Below, one piece after another: positions 16,487-24,702 of a stretch of DNA of 64,000 nucleotides. The notes under the pieces are model-generated. The model made no database searches and had not been told where the DNA came from. It worked only from the letters and a program-made list of their open reading frames with translations. The stretch is taken from contig NZ_JABBGC010000002.1 of assembly GCF_012927205.1 (NCBI RefSeq), positions 1,178,001 to 1,242,000 of the forward strand, read 5' to 3'. Origin of the DNA: Chitinophaga fulva (GTDB taxonomy: Bacteria > Bacteroidota > Bacteroidia > Chitinophagales > Chitinophagaceae). Positions within the stretch are counted from its first letter, which is position 1. Each line of letters starts with the position of its first letter. The position numbers were made by a program, and so were the translations under genes.

Positions 16487-16846
16487 ATGAACATCCTTGC
16501 CTATCTGATCTACTTTGCCATCACTTACCTGATCACTGTACATGTTGGGCTTCGTTTTTACCGGAACGGCAAGGTATTCATCCACGGCCTGATACCACAG
16601 GATACGGCCTTATGCGAAGCCATTAACAACATTCTGCTTACGGGGTATTATCTGGTCAACATTGGTTATGCCACTGTGATGATCTCTTTCTGGAAGACCA
16701 TCCATAACATCACGGAACTGATAACGGAAATAACAGCCAGCTCGGGGTTAATTATCCTCACATTGGGATTGCTGCACTGTTTCAATATGAGCGCCATCTA
16801 TTACATCAGCAGAAAAAAACAATTACTTCATCCCATAAAACCATAA
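16487..16846 (+). CDS. Small integral membrane protein, first of a tandem pair
   Basis: 119 residues with three to four hydrophobic segments (about 3-22, 45-65, 85-108). Short basic ends; a central soluble-looking loop GKVFIHGLIPQDTALCEAINN. It resembles the next protein along its length: both have the order F/AYLIY, xGKVFIxx, a xNNxxxTGYYLxNIGxA block and a final helix, so they look like a tandem duplication. I know no family. Encoded three bases upstream of its paralogue, behind a consensus promoter. Confidence 0.78.
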   Translation: MNILAYLIYFAITYLITVHVGLRFYRNGKVFIHGLIPQDTALCEAINNILLTGYYLVNIGYATVMISFWKTIHNITELITEITASSGLIILTLGLLHCFNMSAIYYISRKKQLLHPIKP

Positions 16847-16849
16847 CAT

Positions 16850-17248
16850 ATGCATCCCGCATTTAATTTTTCCGCCTACCTGATTTACCTGCCTGTCGTC
16901 GTAGTAGTGACCTGGCTTGTAGCCTGGATACTGTTTAAAAACAGTAAAGTATTTATGATCGATATTTTCCACGGCAAACAAGACCTTGCACTGGCGACCA
17001 ACAAACTCTTTGAAACCGGGTTCTATCTGCTTAACATCGGTTTTGCTTTTTGGATCATGAAAATCGGAGTAGAACTGAGCAGCCCGCGCGAACTGATGGA
17101 AGTGCTGAGCAGCAAGCTGGGCGGCTTCTTCATCTATCTCGGCATCATGTTGTTCCTCAATCTCTACCTGTTTTTCCGGGGAAGGAGAATCTCTAAATCC
17201 CGTCAAACTAATATAAATCCTACAGCCGGCCTTCATCCATTATCCTGA
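16850..17248 (+). CDS. Small integral membrane protein, second of a tandem pair
   Basis: 132 residues, same plan as its upstream neighbour: first helix VYLPVVVVVTWLVAWILF-like, then NSKVFMIDIFHG, NKLFETGFYLLNIGFAFWIM, and a last helix FFIYLGIMLFLNLYLFF followed by a basic tail. The conserved block (T/E)TG(Y/F)YLxNIG lies in the middle helix of both. Function unknown. The two are surely co-transcribed and may form a heteromer. Followed by a strong terminator. Confidence 0.78.
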   Translation: MHPAFNFSAYLIYLPVVVVVTWLVAWILFKNSKVFMIDIFHGKQDLALATNKLFETGFYLLNIGFAFWIMKIGVELSSPRELMEVLSSKLGGFFIYLGIMLFLNLYLFFRGRRISKSRQTNINPTAGLHPLS

Positions 17249-17256
17249 ATAAAAAA

Positions 17257-17293
17257 GAAGTGGCCATCTCCATATGTAGGAGACGGCCACTTC
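17257..17293. terminator. Terminator between convergent genes
   Basis: GAAGTGGCCATCTCC (17257-17271) pairs with GGAGACGGCCACTTC (17279-17293): 15 bp with one C/A position, 7-base loop. A6 precedes it, so it has a U tract on the minus-strand transcript. It separates the membrane pair from the minus-strand gene ending at 17318. Confidence 0.85.
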
Positions 17294-17317
17294 CTGTCTT
17301 GCTACAAAAAAGACAGC

Positions 17318-18667
17318 TTATCGTATTACCTGCAATTGATGACTCCCAGCGGGTTTATGTAATAACAGGCTATAAATTTTGTACTTGTTATCCGCAATGC
17401 CAGTCATAGCCGATTCCCCTCTCAATGCATCATCTGTCCGGATCAAGCCTACCACTCTCCCATTTCCAAAAAATTTCAGCTCATAGTGCTCCAGCGGTAA
17501 CATATCAAGGTTGGAGGTTTTTATTTTCGCAAAGCGGTCCCAGGTATCGGCGGCATCACCGGGTTTATTCTGGAACAGCGCCTGTTCTACCTCTACCTCA
17601 CGATTGTACACCAACCCGGCTATTTCATCCATTTTACGGTCTGCCATCAGCTGGCGGTACCGGAGATAAAATGCCAGCACTTCTGTTGTCAACCGCGCTT
17701 TGTCTTCTTTTCTCAGGTCCTGGCTTTCACTCCAGCCTTTGAGATGGTACGGTGTAGTGGCCTCTAACACGCCGGTATACTCCAGGTAAGGCACATTATC
17801 CTGTTGCACTTCCGGCATTTTATAGCGGAACAGCTGTTTATATTCCTTGGGCGTTTCTTTATCATCATCGCCTGCCACCACCTTTACTTCGAGGCCACAA
17901 TTCTTTGCCAGTAAAAAACGAGCCATTTTATCATTGTCATCTACCTGGGGAAATACCCGGATAGTAATGGCTTGTTTTCCGCTTTTGAGAATAAGGGGCG
18001 ATACCGGAAAAACGGTGCCGCCCTGATTTCCCGAGCCATAAAACGAATATGCCGGCATATCATTTATCAGCACTTCATAGGTACAGTTGTAGCTATTCAT
18101 GTCCAGGTAAAAGTGTGGATTGTAGTCGTATTTTTTTATCAGCTTATAACTGCTGAGGTATTTTTCTTTGATACCCTGGTTCTTCGTTTCTTTATTTGCA
18201 TTTGTTTCTGCTATCAAACGACTCGTTTGTATCAGCACGTCGTACACATATTTCCGGATAGACGCCGGTAGCGCGCTGGTGTCTGAATCTATCTGGTAAT
18301 ATAGTGATGGCCGGTTATTAAACCCCAGCTCAATCAGGACGGCCGGTTGGTCGTGGCAATACAGGCAACCCCAATTAGCCGTGTTACCAGCGGTGAACAA
18401 CAGTCCGGGAACAGCATCGATGATAAACCGGCTTTGTTGCCACTGTTCTGCCGATTGCTTTACCACCGAAGAATCAACAGCGGGACCATTGGTGTCCAAC
18501 CAGGTGCGCTCCAGTTCACGAGGCGTAATTTTATATGTCGCACGCAGGCCCATAGACATCACGCCAAACTTTACCCATTCCGGGGAATTGTTGGCTGATG
18601 TTGTTTGCGCTGATACACAGACGCTCACCATTAGCAAACATATGAGGGGAAACAAATATCTGCCCAT
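17318..18667 (-). CDS. Hypothetical exported protein
   Basis: 449 residues with a signal peptide (LFPLICLLMVSVCVSAQ, cleavage near 20). The mature protein seems to have two parts: about 25-170, with WGCLYCHD near residue 100 that is not a haem motif (CLYCH would be CxxCH in form, but single and in a non-cytochrome context), and 180-449, with a beta-rich section (YSFYGSGNQGG, QAITIRVFPQ) and a helical tail. I recognise no family. It lies 50 bases after the membrane-protein gene at 18718 and may be co-transcribed. Confidence 0.7.
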   Translation of the reverse strand: MGRYLFPLICLLMVSVCVSAQTTSANNSPEWVKFGVMSMGLRATYKITPRELERTWLDTNGPAVDSSVVKQSAEQWQQSRFIIDAVPGLLFTAGNTANWGCLYCHDQPAVLIELGFNNRPSLYYQIDSDTSALPASIRKYVYDVLIQTSRLIAETNANKETKNQGIKEKYLSSYKLIKKYDYNPHFYLDMNSYNCTYEVLINDMPAYSFYGSGNQGGTVFPVSPLILKSGKQAITIRVFPQVDDNDKMARFLLAKNCGLEVKVVAGDDDKETPKEYKQLFRYKMPEVQQDNVPYLEYTGVLEATTPYHLKGWSESQDLRKEDKARLTTEVLAFYLRYRQLMADRKMDEIAGLVYNREVEVEQALFQNKPGDAADTWDRFAKIKTSNLDMLPLEHYELKFFGNGRVVGLIRTDDALRGESAMTGIADNKYKIYSLLLHKPAGSHQLQVIR

Positions 18668-18717
18668 ACCAATAACTTTAATTAAAGGGTTGTTCTTTTT
18701 GTATAAACTTATCTTCT

Positions 18718-19272
18718 TTATTTTTTGAAGAAGGTATACTGTACAGTCGTATCGGGAAACTGTAAGGCTATCCGGCTGCTATCCCGCCAGCTTTGCACCA
18801 CCTGAACTGACTGTACGTCTTCCAGCTTAGCGGTACCTATGTTATCTCTCATTTCAATGTACGAAACACTTCCTTCCAACCGCTCTGCCACCACATAAGT
18901 TTTGATAATCTCTACATCGCCCCGGACCATCGGGCTTTTAGCGGACAACTGTATCCGGTAATGATCCGGCAACTCTTTCCGGAAAGTTGCATCCATACCA
19001 AAGCCTGTAATAACGATTCCCATGAAAATTATTCCCATTGGTAAAATTGAAAGCACGGTGAGGAACACCAGTAACCCCGCATATATCTTAATCAGTCTTT
19101 GTTTAAAATAATGAATGATAATATACAGGGTAAAAACGAGCCATCCAATAAATAAAATCCTGTCTGGCCAGTATCCCCGGATACTAACGCCGGCGCTTAT
19201 ATCAAGCAATAGGTTCAAAAATAACACACAGGTCAGTACAGCATATGCTTGTTTATCTCTCGCAATTGTCAT
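18718..19272 (-). CDS. Hypothetical membrane protein
   Basis: 184 residues from the ATG at 19272. The longer frame to 19353 would read through the terminator hairpin of the upstream OmpA gene, so the shorter start is chosen. Three hydrophobic segments in the first 110 residues (YAVLTCVLFLNLLLDIS, ILFIGWLVFTLYIII, IYAGLLVFLTVLSIL) and a soluble C-terminal part with RGDVEIIKTYVV and QVVQSWRDSSRIALQF. No family recognised. Probably in one transcript with the exported protein downstream. Confidence 0.68.
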   Translation of the reverse strand: MTIARDKQAYAVLTCVLFLNLLLDISAGVSIRGYWPDRILFIGWLVFTLYIIIHYFKQRLIKIYAGLLVFLTVLSILPMGIIFMGIVITGFGMDATFRKELPDHYRIQLSAKSPMVRGDVEIIKTYVVAERLEGSVSYIEMRDNIGTAKLEDVQSVQVVQSWRDSSRIALQFPDTTVQYTFFKK

Positions 19273-19306
19273 AGCAGCAGGGAACGTTGTTGCGTACAAG
19301 GTACAA

Positions 19307-19338
19307 AAAAAGCTGTTCCGTAAGAGGAACAGCTTTTT
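19307..19338 (-). terminator. Terminator of the OmpA-family gene
   Basis: AAAAAGCTGTTCC (19307-19319) and GGAACAGCTTTTT (19326-19338) form a perfect 13-bp stem with a 6-base loop, 41 bases past the porin stop on the minus strand. The U tract works in both directions. Confidence 0.9.
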
Positions 19339-19379
19339 ATTATTTGAAGGCAAGTTAAAAAATGGATGTTATAAGAAGA

Positions 19380-20783
19380 TTAGTACAAAGTGAATTCTAC
19401 TCTTCTGTTCTGCTGACGGCCAGCGGCAGTCTTGTTGGTGGCAATAGGCTGCGTAGAGCCGTAACCGGTAGCTTCAATCCGCGAAGGATTAGCACCTTTG
19501 GACACCAGGTAAGATTTGATAGATTCCGCACGTTCTTTGGAAAGACGCATGTTAGTGGCTGCGGAACCGGTGTTATCGGTATGACCGGCGAGTTTCAGGC
19601 TGAAGTTTTTCTCAACCAGCAGGCTGGCTACCTTATCAAGGCTGGCGAAAGAGTTAGGACGGATAGTGGCTTTACCCAGATCAAATTCCAGGTTGTCGAT
19701 CGCGTCTTTTACTACTTTCTTATCAGCTTCCGTGATGATAACTTTTTCTTTTACTACCTGTACAGGAGCCGGCAGCGGGCAACCAGCGCCATCTACTTTA
19801 GTACCGGCAGGCGTGTTCGGGCATTTGTCCAGGTAATCAGGAACGCCGTCACCGTCTGTATCGCGTTTCATGCCGTCCACTTCATCTTTCAACTGACCAA
19901 TAGCAGCCTGATTGCGGGCATCGCTTTCTGCCAGGGAAGTTTTCAGTGCAGCGTTTTTGCTCCACAGGTCTTCTGCCAGTTGTGCAGCCGGATTTACGAC
20001 AGCCAGCTGTGGTTTTCTTTTCTTACCGAGTGCAAATTCAAGACCCAGTTTTGCAGTAGAAAACTTGTCTTTGTTACCGCTGTTCACACCGTCAAACACT
20101 TTGCTGTTCACAAAGTTTGTGTTATAGGCCAGGTCGATGTTTACGCCCGGAGCCACTACAAACTTGGCGCCTACGCCAACGGGGATGAACATTTCAGTAT
20201 GCGTGGATTTGCCACCGCTGGTTTTTACAGCAGTTTCTGTTCCATCAGCAGCGGTAACAGTAGGTTTGAATGCCATCGCACCAGCACCAACAGATACGTA
20301 AGGAATCACAAAGCTCTGTTTGTTGATCCAGTTGATAGAACCCAGGCTGAATACACCACTCAGTGATGCAGACCAGTCAATATCTGTCGAGAAAGATTTG
20401 ATGCCGCCGGCCAACGGTGCACCATGGATATCAGTCAGTGTCTGCGATGCCTTGGTAGCGCCTTTTACCTGTCCGCGCATGAAGTCCGCCTGCAGGCCAA
20501 AGTTGTGGAATATTTGTTTCTTCACGTACGCACCATATACAAAGCCAACATTCTTAAAATCGAAGTTATTGAAGTAGTAGGGACCGCCAAATGGGCCAAA
20601 AGCTGCGGAACCACCGCCCCATGCACCTACAGACCACGTACGATAATCTTTTACGCCATTGAAGGGAACAACACGATTTGTTTTCAGGGTACTGTCCTGG
20701 TCCTGCGCAAAAGCAACTCCGGATAAAGCAAGTACAGATGAAGTCATCATGATAGACTTCCCAAATTTCGTAAACATCCTCAT
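19380..20783 (-). CDS. OmpA-family outer membrane protein
   Basis: 467 residues; the ATG two codons in (20777) is an equal alternative. Signal peptide to about residue 26 (GVAFAQ). An N-terminal eight-stranded barrel (about 40-260), a coiled linker, one thrombospondin type 3 calcium repeat (DTDGDGVPDYLDKCP), and a C-terminal OmpA domain (about 355-467) with the peptidoglycan-binding pattern GHTDNTGSAATNMRLSKERA. It links outer membrane and cell wall. Alone in its transcript, with a 13-bp hairpin terminator. No porin specificity can be read. Confidence 0.93.
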   Translation of the reverse strand: MRMFTKFGKSIMMTSSVLALSGVAFAQDQDSTLKTNRVVPFNGVKDYRTWSVGAWGGGSAAFGPFGGPYYFNNFDFKNVGFVYGAYVKKQIFHNFGLQADFMRGQVKGATKASQTLTDIHGAPLAGGIKSFSTDIDWSASLSGVFSLGSINWINKQSFVIPYVSVGAGAMAFKPTVTAADGTETAVKTSGGKSTHTEMFIPVGVGAKFVVAPGVNIDLAYNTNFVNSKVFDGVNSGNKDKFSTAKLGLEFALGKKRKPQLAVVNPAAQLAEDLWSKNAALKTSLAESDARNQAAIGQLKDEVDGMKRDTDGDGVPDYLDKCPNTPAGTKVDGAGCPLPAPVQVVKEKVIITEADKKVVKDAIDNLEFDLGKATIRPNSFASLDKVASLLVEKNFSLKLAGHTDNTGSAATNMRLSKERAESIKSYLVSKGANPSRIEATGYGSTQPIATNKTAAGRQQNRRVEFTLY

Positions 20784-21108
20784 AAATAATTAGTATTGGG
20801 TTAAATTATATAATCTGTTCTATGTATAACAAGTCTAAAGTTGTCAACAATCAAGGTACCTTTGTTAGAACAGACTGGCTATTTACAAAGTCTGTGCCAA
20901 GAGCAAAAACACGTTTCAAAGCACCACCACCAAACCAGCTACCACAGCCAATTTAAAACGGATATAAAAAAATCGCCTACACCCTATCTCCTTATCTACT
21001 GACCCATCACATAATATTTTTTCAAACTAAATAATTATCGTTTATACGTTTTAGTTATACATCCTTACTTTTTTTCACGGAAACAACCAAAATTATTCAT
21101 AAAAAAAT

Positions 21109-21136
21109 CCCTTTACACCGGAAGATGTAAAGGGAC
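21109..21136 (-). terminator. Second hairpin downstream of bioB
   Basis: TCCCTTTACA (21109-21118) pairs with TGTAAAGGGA (21127-21136), 10 bp, 8-base loop, with A7 on the left giving a U tract on the minus strand. It lies 90 bases beyond the bioB terminator, with no gene between. Confidence 0.7.
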
Positions 21137-21224
21137 TGTTTCAAAAAGATGTTCCTGTAATTACTTATTGGTCATGGTACCGTAAAGGCATATACGAACT
21201 TATACCATTTTTGGAATAAAAATC

Positions 21225-21255
21225 AAAAAGCCCGCGCGCAATGCGCAGGCTTTTT
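21225..21255 (-). terminator. Terminator of bioB
   Basis: AAAAAGCCCGCGC (21225-21237) and GCGCAGGCTTTTT (21243-21255) form a 13-bp stem with one mismatch and a 5-base loop, 24 bases after the bioB stop, with U tracts on both sides. Confidence 0.9.
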
Positions 21256-21279
21256 CTGTATTATTAGCCAGCTATGTAT

Positions 21280-22266
21280 TTAGCAGGCTGACACTTCTTT
21301 TTTGTTGGGCATCGGCTGCAGGCCGAGGTTCTGCAGCATCTGCATATCTTCTGAAACACCAGGGTTAGGTGTTACCAGCAGTGTTTGTCTTTCTCCGGTG
21401 AAGATGGAATTAGCACCGGCCATAAAACACCAGGCCTGTTCAGATTCTGTCATCTCGATGCGGCCGGCGGTGAGACGTACCGTGGATGCAGGCATCACTA
21501 TGCGCGCAGTGGCGATCATGCGTACCATATCCCAGGCATCTACTTTGGGATTGTCTTCCAGCGGCGTGCCTTTTACCCGGGCCAGTGCGTTGATGGGCAC
21601 AGATTCCGGATGTTTGGGCATCGTAGCCAACGTGAGCAGCATGGAGATACGGTCGCGGTGTGTTTCCCCTAAACCGATAATACCGCCGGAGCAAACGGTG
21701 ATACCGGCTTTGCGCACGTTATTGATGGTGTTGATGCGGTTATCAAAATTACGGGTGGAAATAATCTCTTTATAGTATTCTTCTGAAGTGTCCAGGTTGT
21801 GATTGTAGGCATGCAGACCGGCTTCCTGCAAGCGGATTGCCTGTTCTTCTGTAAGCAGGCCGAGGGTGCAGCATACTTCCAGGCCCAGGTCATTTACGCC
21901 TTTCACCATGTCGATAACACGGTCAAAGTCGCGGTTGTCTCTTACTTCCCGCCATGCTGCGGCCATACAGAAACGGGTGGAACCGTTGTCTTTTGCCTTC
22001 TGCGCATGTGCGATCACCGTTTCAGTGGGCAACAATGCCTGTACTTTGATATCGGTGTGGTACCGGGCTGCCTGCCCGCAATAGGAGCAATCTTCCGGGC
22101 ATCCGCCTGTTTTGATGGACAAGAGGGTACACACCTGTATTTCCCGCGCGGAATGGTATTCGCGGTGAATGGTAGCTGCCTGATAAACCAGATCCAGCAG
22201 GGGCTGGTCATAAATAGCCTGGATCTCTTCGAGTGTCCAGTCGTTTCTGATAGCTGTTGCGTTCAT
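21280..22266 (-). CDS. bioB: Biotin synthase
   Basis: 328 residues, normal for the family. Radical-SAM enzyme that inserts sulfur into dethiobiotin, the last step of biotin synthesis. The SAM-cluster motif CPEDCSYC gives Cys56, Cys60 and Cys63; YNHNLDT and RLTAGR, the latter carrying the Arg ligand of the [2Fe-2S] cluster, are present. No other bio gene is near. Instead it follows a ferritin-like protein by 37 bases in the same direction, and a MocR regulator is divergent, so this looks like a two-gene operon under that regulator. Ends in a strong terminator. Confidence 0.97.
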   Translation of the reverse strand: MNATAIRNDWTLEEIQAIYDQPLLDLVYQAATIHREYHSAREIQVCTLLSIKTGGCPEDCSYCGQAARYHTDIKVQALLPTETVIAHAQKAKDNGSTRFCMAAAWREVRDNRDFDRVIDMVKGVNDLGLEVCCTLGLLTEEQAIRLQEAGLHAYNHNLDTSEEYYKEIISTRNFDNRINTINNVRKAGITVCSGGIIGLGETHRDRISMLLTLATMPKHPESVPINALARVKGTPLEDNPKVDAWDMVRMIATARIVMPASTVRLTAGRIEMTESEQAWCFMAGANSIFTGERQTLLVTPNPGVSEDMQMLQNLGLQPMPNKKEVSAC

Positions 22267-22303
22267 GCTTCCTGATTAAATTTAACTCGTTATGTAAGTG
22301 TCT

Positions 22304-22915
22304 TTATGCGTATTGTGCCAGTTCCTGCCCGATGGCTGCCAGCCAGTTATCGAACAGCTGCTGCTCCAGTCCTTCCACATGCCGCGCATGTATTTCCCAG
22401 TCAGGTGCGAAGTCCTGTAACTGCTTCATCATTTCTTCCAAATGACCTTCTTCTTCCACGATAATGGAGCGGACCATCACCTTGCTGCCGGCCTTGTCCA
22501 GTTCGGCCTGATATACCGGGTACAAGGCATCTGCACGCACTTCTATGGCATACGTCACGAAGAGGTAGGCCGCATACCTGAGCTGGCTGCCCTGCAGCCC
22601 GAAGGTGTTTTTAAGATACCGGCAGGCCTGCATGTCCAGCTGGTGCAGGTAATGCCGCGTCTGATGCGGCGCCAGCAATTCGTGCAACTGGTAGGTCTTA
22701 CAGGTATCAGCGCTTACTTTAGCGATTTGTTTTTTCAGGTAATAGGCGTGGCGATGCTCTTCCGCCGCATGTTTCAGCTGAATAAAATCCACGAGGGTGG
22801 GATGCTCACAAGCTGAAATCTTGCGGGCGCCGGCATTCTCCATAAAAGAGAGTGTGTTCAGCCATTTAGCATGCAGGTCGTTGTGTCCAACGATATGTTG
22901 CAGTATATCTTGCAT
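22304..22915 (-). CDS. Ferritin-like di-iron protein upstream of bioB
   Basis: 203 residues, cytoplasmic, all alpha. The spacing of Glu53-x-x-His56, Glu125 and Glu155-x-x-His158 is the metal-ligand pattern of four-helix ferritin-like di-iron proteins. Hydrophobic helices around YAAYLFVTYAIEVRADALYPVY and IIVEEEGH fit. No ferroxidase-storage features are visible, so an oxygenase or oxidase role is as likely as iron handling. First gene of the bioB operon with a -7 element 18 bases before its start. I infer, without proof, a role in biotin precursor supply or in iron-sulfur or oxidative protection of BioB. Confidence 0.8.
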   Translation of the reverse strand: MQDILQHIVGHNDLHAKWLNTLSFMENAGARKISACEHPTLVDFIQLKHAAEEHRHAYYLKKQIAKVSADTCKTYQLHELLAPHQTRHYLHQLDMQACRYLKNTFGLQGSQLRYAAYLFVTYAIEVRADALYPVYQAELDKAGSKVMVRSIIVEEEGHLEEMMKQLQDFAPDWEIHARHVEGLEQQLFDNWLAAIGQELAQYA

Positions 22916-22933
22916 ATGTCATTCGTTTCCAGT

Positions 22934-22973
22934 CAAAAGTAACCGGTTACCGGATGACTCAACTGGGCCAGTT
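22934..22973 (-). promoter_or_regulatory. Promoter with two palindromes for the di-iron/bioB operon
   Basis: On the minus strand a -33 TTG (22962-22960) and a -7 TACTTTTG (22941-22934) are 18 bases apart. A perfect palindrome GTAACCGGTTAC (22939-22950) overlaps the -7 box and a second, AACTGG-G-CCAGTT (22961-22973), overlaps the -33 box. CCGGAT recurs at 22950-22955 and further right. These are good operator candidates for the divergent MocR protein. Confidence 0.65.
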
Positions 22974-23154
22974 TTGATATGATAGCTAGTCCGGATACTT
23001 GACCAGCCAGGCAACCGGATCCCAAAATCACGCCAATCATCTTACTACAACCTAAATATCATCTATATAAATATTATATAAAATAATATAAATAGATTAT
23101 AAAGGAGAAATAAGATAACTTGCCGGACTATTTAACAGAAACATTTTCATCAGC

Positions 23155-24648
23155 ATGAGCAGTCCGGTTCCTTATAAGAGTTTTGTACATATAGATCGGC
23201 AATCAACAACAGCCATCTACCTACAGATCGCGCATCAGCTGATCAACGCCATCCAGCGCGGCTACCTGGTGACAGGCACCAAACTGCCCGGTACCCGCCA
23301 GCTCAGCGAACTACTGGAAGTGAACCGCAATACCATTGTGGCGGTGTACGAGGAATTGGACACCCAGGGCTGGATAGAAACACGGCCCAACAAAGGCACC
23401 TTTATCTTCGGGAAAACAGCAGGCCGGCCACAGAAAATACGCACCACGCCGGATACACCGCTGGCCCGCTATCCCAAAGAAACGGGCTTCGACTTCCGCC
23501 AATCCAGCCTGCTCGACAACCCGTTTGAACATTCCTCCTGCGAGTACGTGTTCAACGACGGCACACCAGACATCCGCCTTACCCAGGTAAGCCACCTCTC
23601 CAGTCTCTACAGCGGCCATCTCAAACGTAAAAGCAACCACCGTAAACTGGGATACTACAACCAGGACGGCAGTGAGTTCTTCAAAAAACACCTGTCCAAT
23701 TACCTGAACCAGTCCCGCGGCTTGCATATATCCAAAGACAATATTCTCATTACCCGCAGCACGGAGATGAGCGTATATATCACCTCGGAAATATTACTAT
23801 CCCCCGGAGACACCGTGCTGGTGGGGTCATTGAGTTACTTTTCTGTCAACATGATCTTTCAGAAGTCCGGCGCCCGCATACTTTCCGTTCCTATTGATGA
23901 AGATGGCATCGATGTAGACGCTGTGCGCCGCATCTGCGAAAGACAACGCATCCGCATGTTGTACATCACGCCGCACCACCACTACCCTACTACGGTGACG
24001 CTCAGCGCGGAACGCCGTATAGCCCTGCTGCACCTTGCCTCCGAATTCGGTTTCGTGATCCTGGAAGACGATTACGACTATGACTTCCACTATGACAACA
24101 GCCCGGTGCTACCCCTCGCCAGCGCCGATACCAACGGTATGGTGGTATACACCGGCGCATTCGGGAAGTCACTCGCACCGGGCTTCCGCACCGGTTTTAT
24201 CATAGCGCCTGAAAACCTCATGACTGAAATGCGTAAACATCTCGGTATCATCGACCGGCAAGGTGATGTCCTCATGGAACAAGTACTTGGTGAAATGATT
24301 GAATCCGGAGAGATCCACCGCTACCTTAAAAAATCCCTCAAAGTATACCGGGAGCGGCGCGACCATATTGTAGACGTGATGCAGGAGGAACTACAGGATT
24401 TCATGGAACTGCGCAAACCGGCAGGCGGCCTCGCCGTATGGACCCGCTGGAAACGGCCTATTAACCTGATGCAGCTCGGGAAAGCATGCTCCCGGAACAA
24501 CCTCTTTATCCCCAAAACGCTGTTATATCAGCATAAAGACCTTACCGCCATGCGGTTGGGGTTTGGGCATTTTACCCAGGAAGAAGCAGCGGAGAGTGTA
24601 CGGATATTGAAACAGGGCGTGCTGGAAGTGATGGGGAAAGGGCAATAA
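23155..24648 (+). CDS. MocR-family transcriptional regulator (GntR HTH plus aminotransferase domain)
   Basis: 497 residues. N-terminal winged helix-turn-helix of the GntR type (about 12-80: IYLQIAHQLINAIQRGYL, GTRQLSELLEVNRNTIVAVYEELDTQGW), a linker, then a fold-type I aminotransferase domain (about 130-490) with EDDYDYDF and the PLP lysine Lys338 in GAFGKSLAPG. MocR proteins (PdxR, GabR) sense PLP or amino compounds and often control vitamin genes lying divergent to them. Here the divergent unit is di-iron protein/bioB. A preceding 239-base gap is very AT-rich near this start. Confidence 0.93.
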   Translation: MSSPVPYKSFVHIDRQSTTAIYLQIAHQLINAIQRGYLVTGTKLPGTRQLSELLEVNRNTIVAVYEELDTQGWIETRPNKGTFIFGKTAGRPQKIRTTPDTPLARYPKETGFDFRQSSLLDNPFEHSSCEYVFNDGTPDIRLTQVSHLSSLYSGHLKRKSNHRKLGYYNQDGSEFFKKHLSNYLNQSRGLHISKDNILITRSTEMSVYITSEILLSPGDTVLVGSLSYFSVNMIFQKSGARILSVPIDEDGIDVDAVRRICERQRIRMLYITPHHHYPTTVTLSAERRIALLHLASEFGFVILEDDYDYDFHYDNSPVLPLASADTNGMVVYTGAFGKSLAPGFRTGFIIAPENLMTEMRKHLGIIDRQGDVLMEQVLGEMIESGEIHRYLKKSLKVYRERRDHIVDVMQEELQDFMELRKPAGGLAVWTRWKRPINLMQLGKACSRNNLFIPKTLLYQHKDLTAMRLGFGHFTQEEAAESVRILKQGVLEVMGKGQ

Positions 24649-24651
24649 AAA

Positions 24652-24683
24652 AATGCCTGCTCCGGTGCACCGGAACAGACATT
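24652..24683 (-). terminator. Terminator of the RRM gene
   Basis: AATGCCTGCTCCGG (24652-24665) pairs with CCGGAACAGACATT (24670-24683) through 14 bp including two G-U pairs, loop TGCA. The A run on its left gives a U tract on the minus strand. It also closes the MocR gene from the other side. Confidence 0.85.
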
Positions 24684-24702
24684 GCATTCACTATAAACAT
24701 AC

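Larger units (their letters stand above)
20784..21279. other. Intergenic region upstream of the OmpA gene
   Basis: 496 bases. The right side holds two hairpins, both given separately. The left side is AT-rich and must carry the OmpA promoter; a minus-strand -7-like TAATTTTG lies at 21096-21089, which would mean a leader of 300 bases. No open frame of note. The stretch 21137-21225 between the hairpins is unexplained. Confidence 0.5.

Noticed and set aside
17318..18667. CLYCH in the hypothetical exported protein as a haem c site
   Set aside because: A single CxxCH in a protein without other cytochrome features is weak evidence.
19273..19353. Longer start for the membrane protein ending at 18718
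   Set aside because: The extension would translate the terminator hairpin of the upstream OmpA gene.
19362..20366. Long plus-strand open frame (334 codons) opposite the OmpA gene
   Set aside because: It lies antisense inside a gene with clear signal peptide, TSP3 repeat and OmpA domain. Its own translation has no domain or signal and begins in the terminator region.
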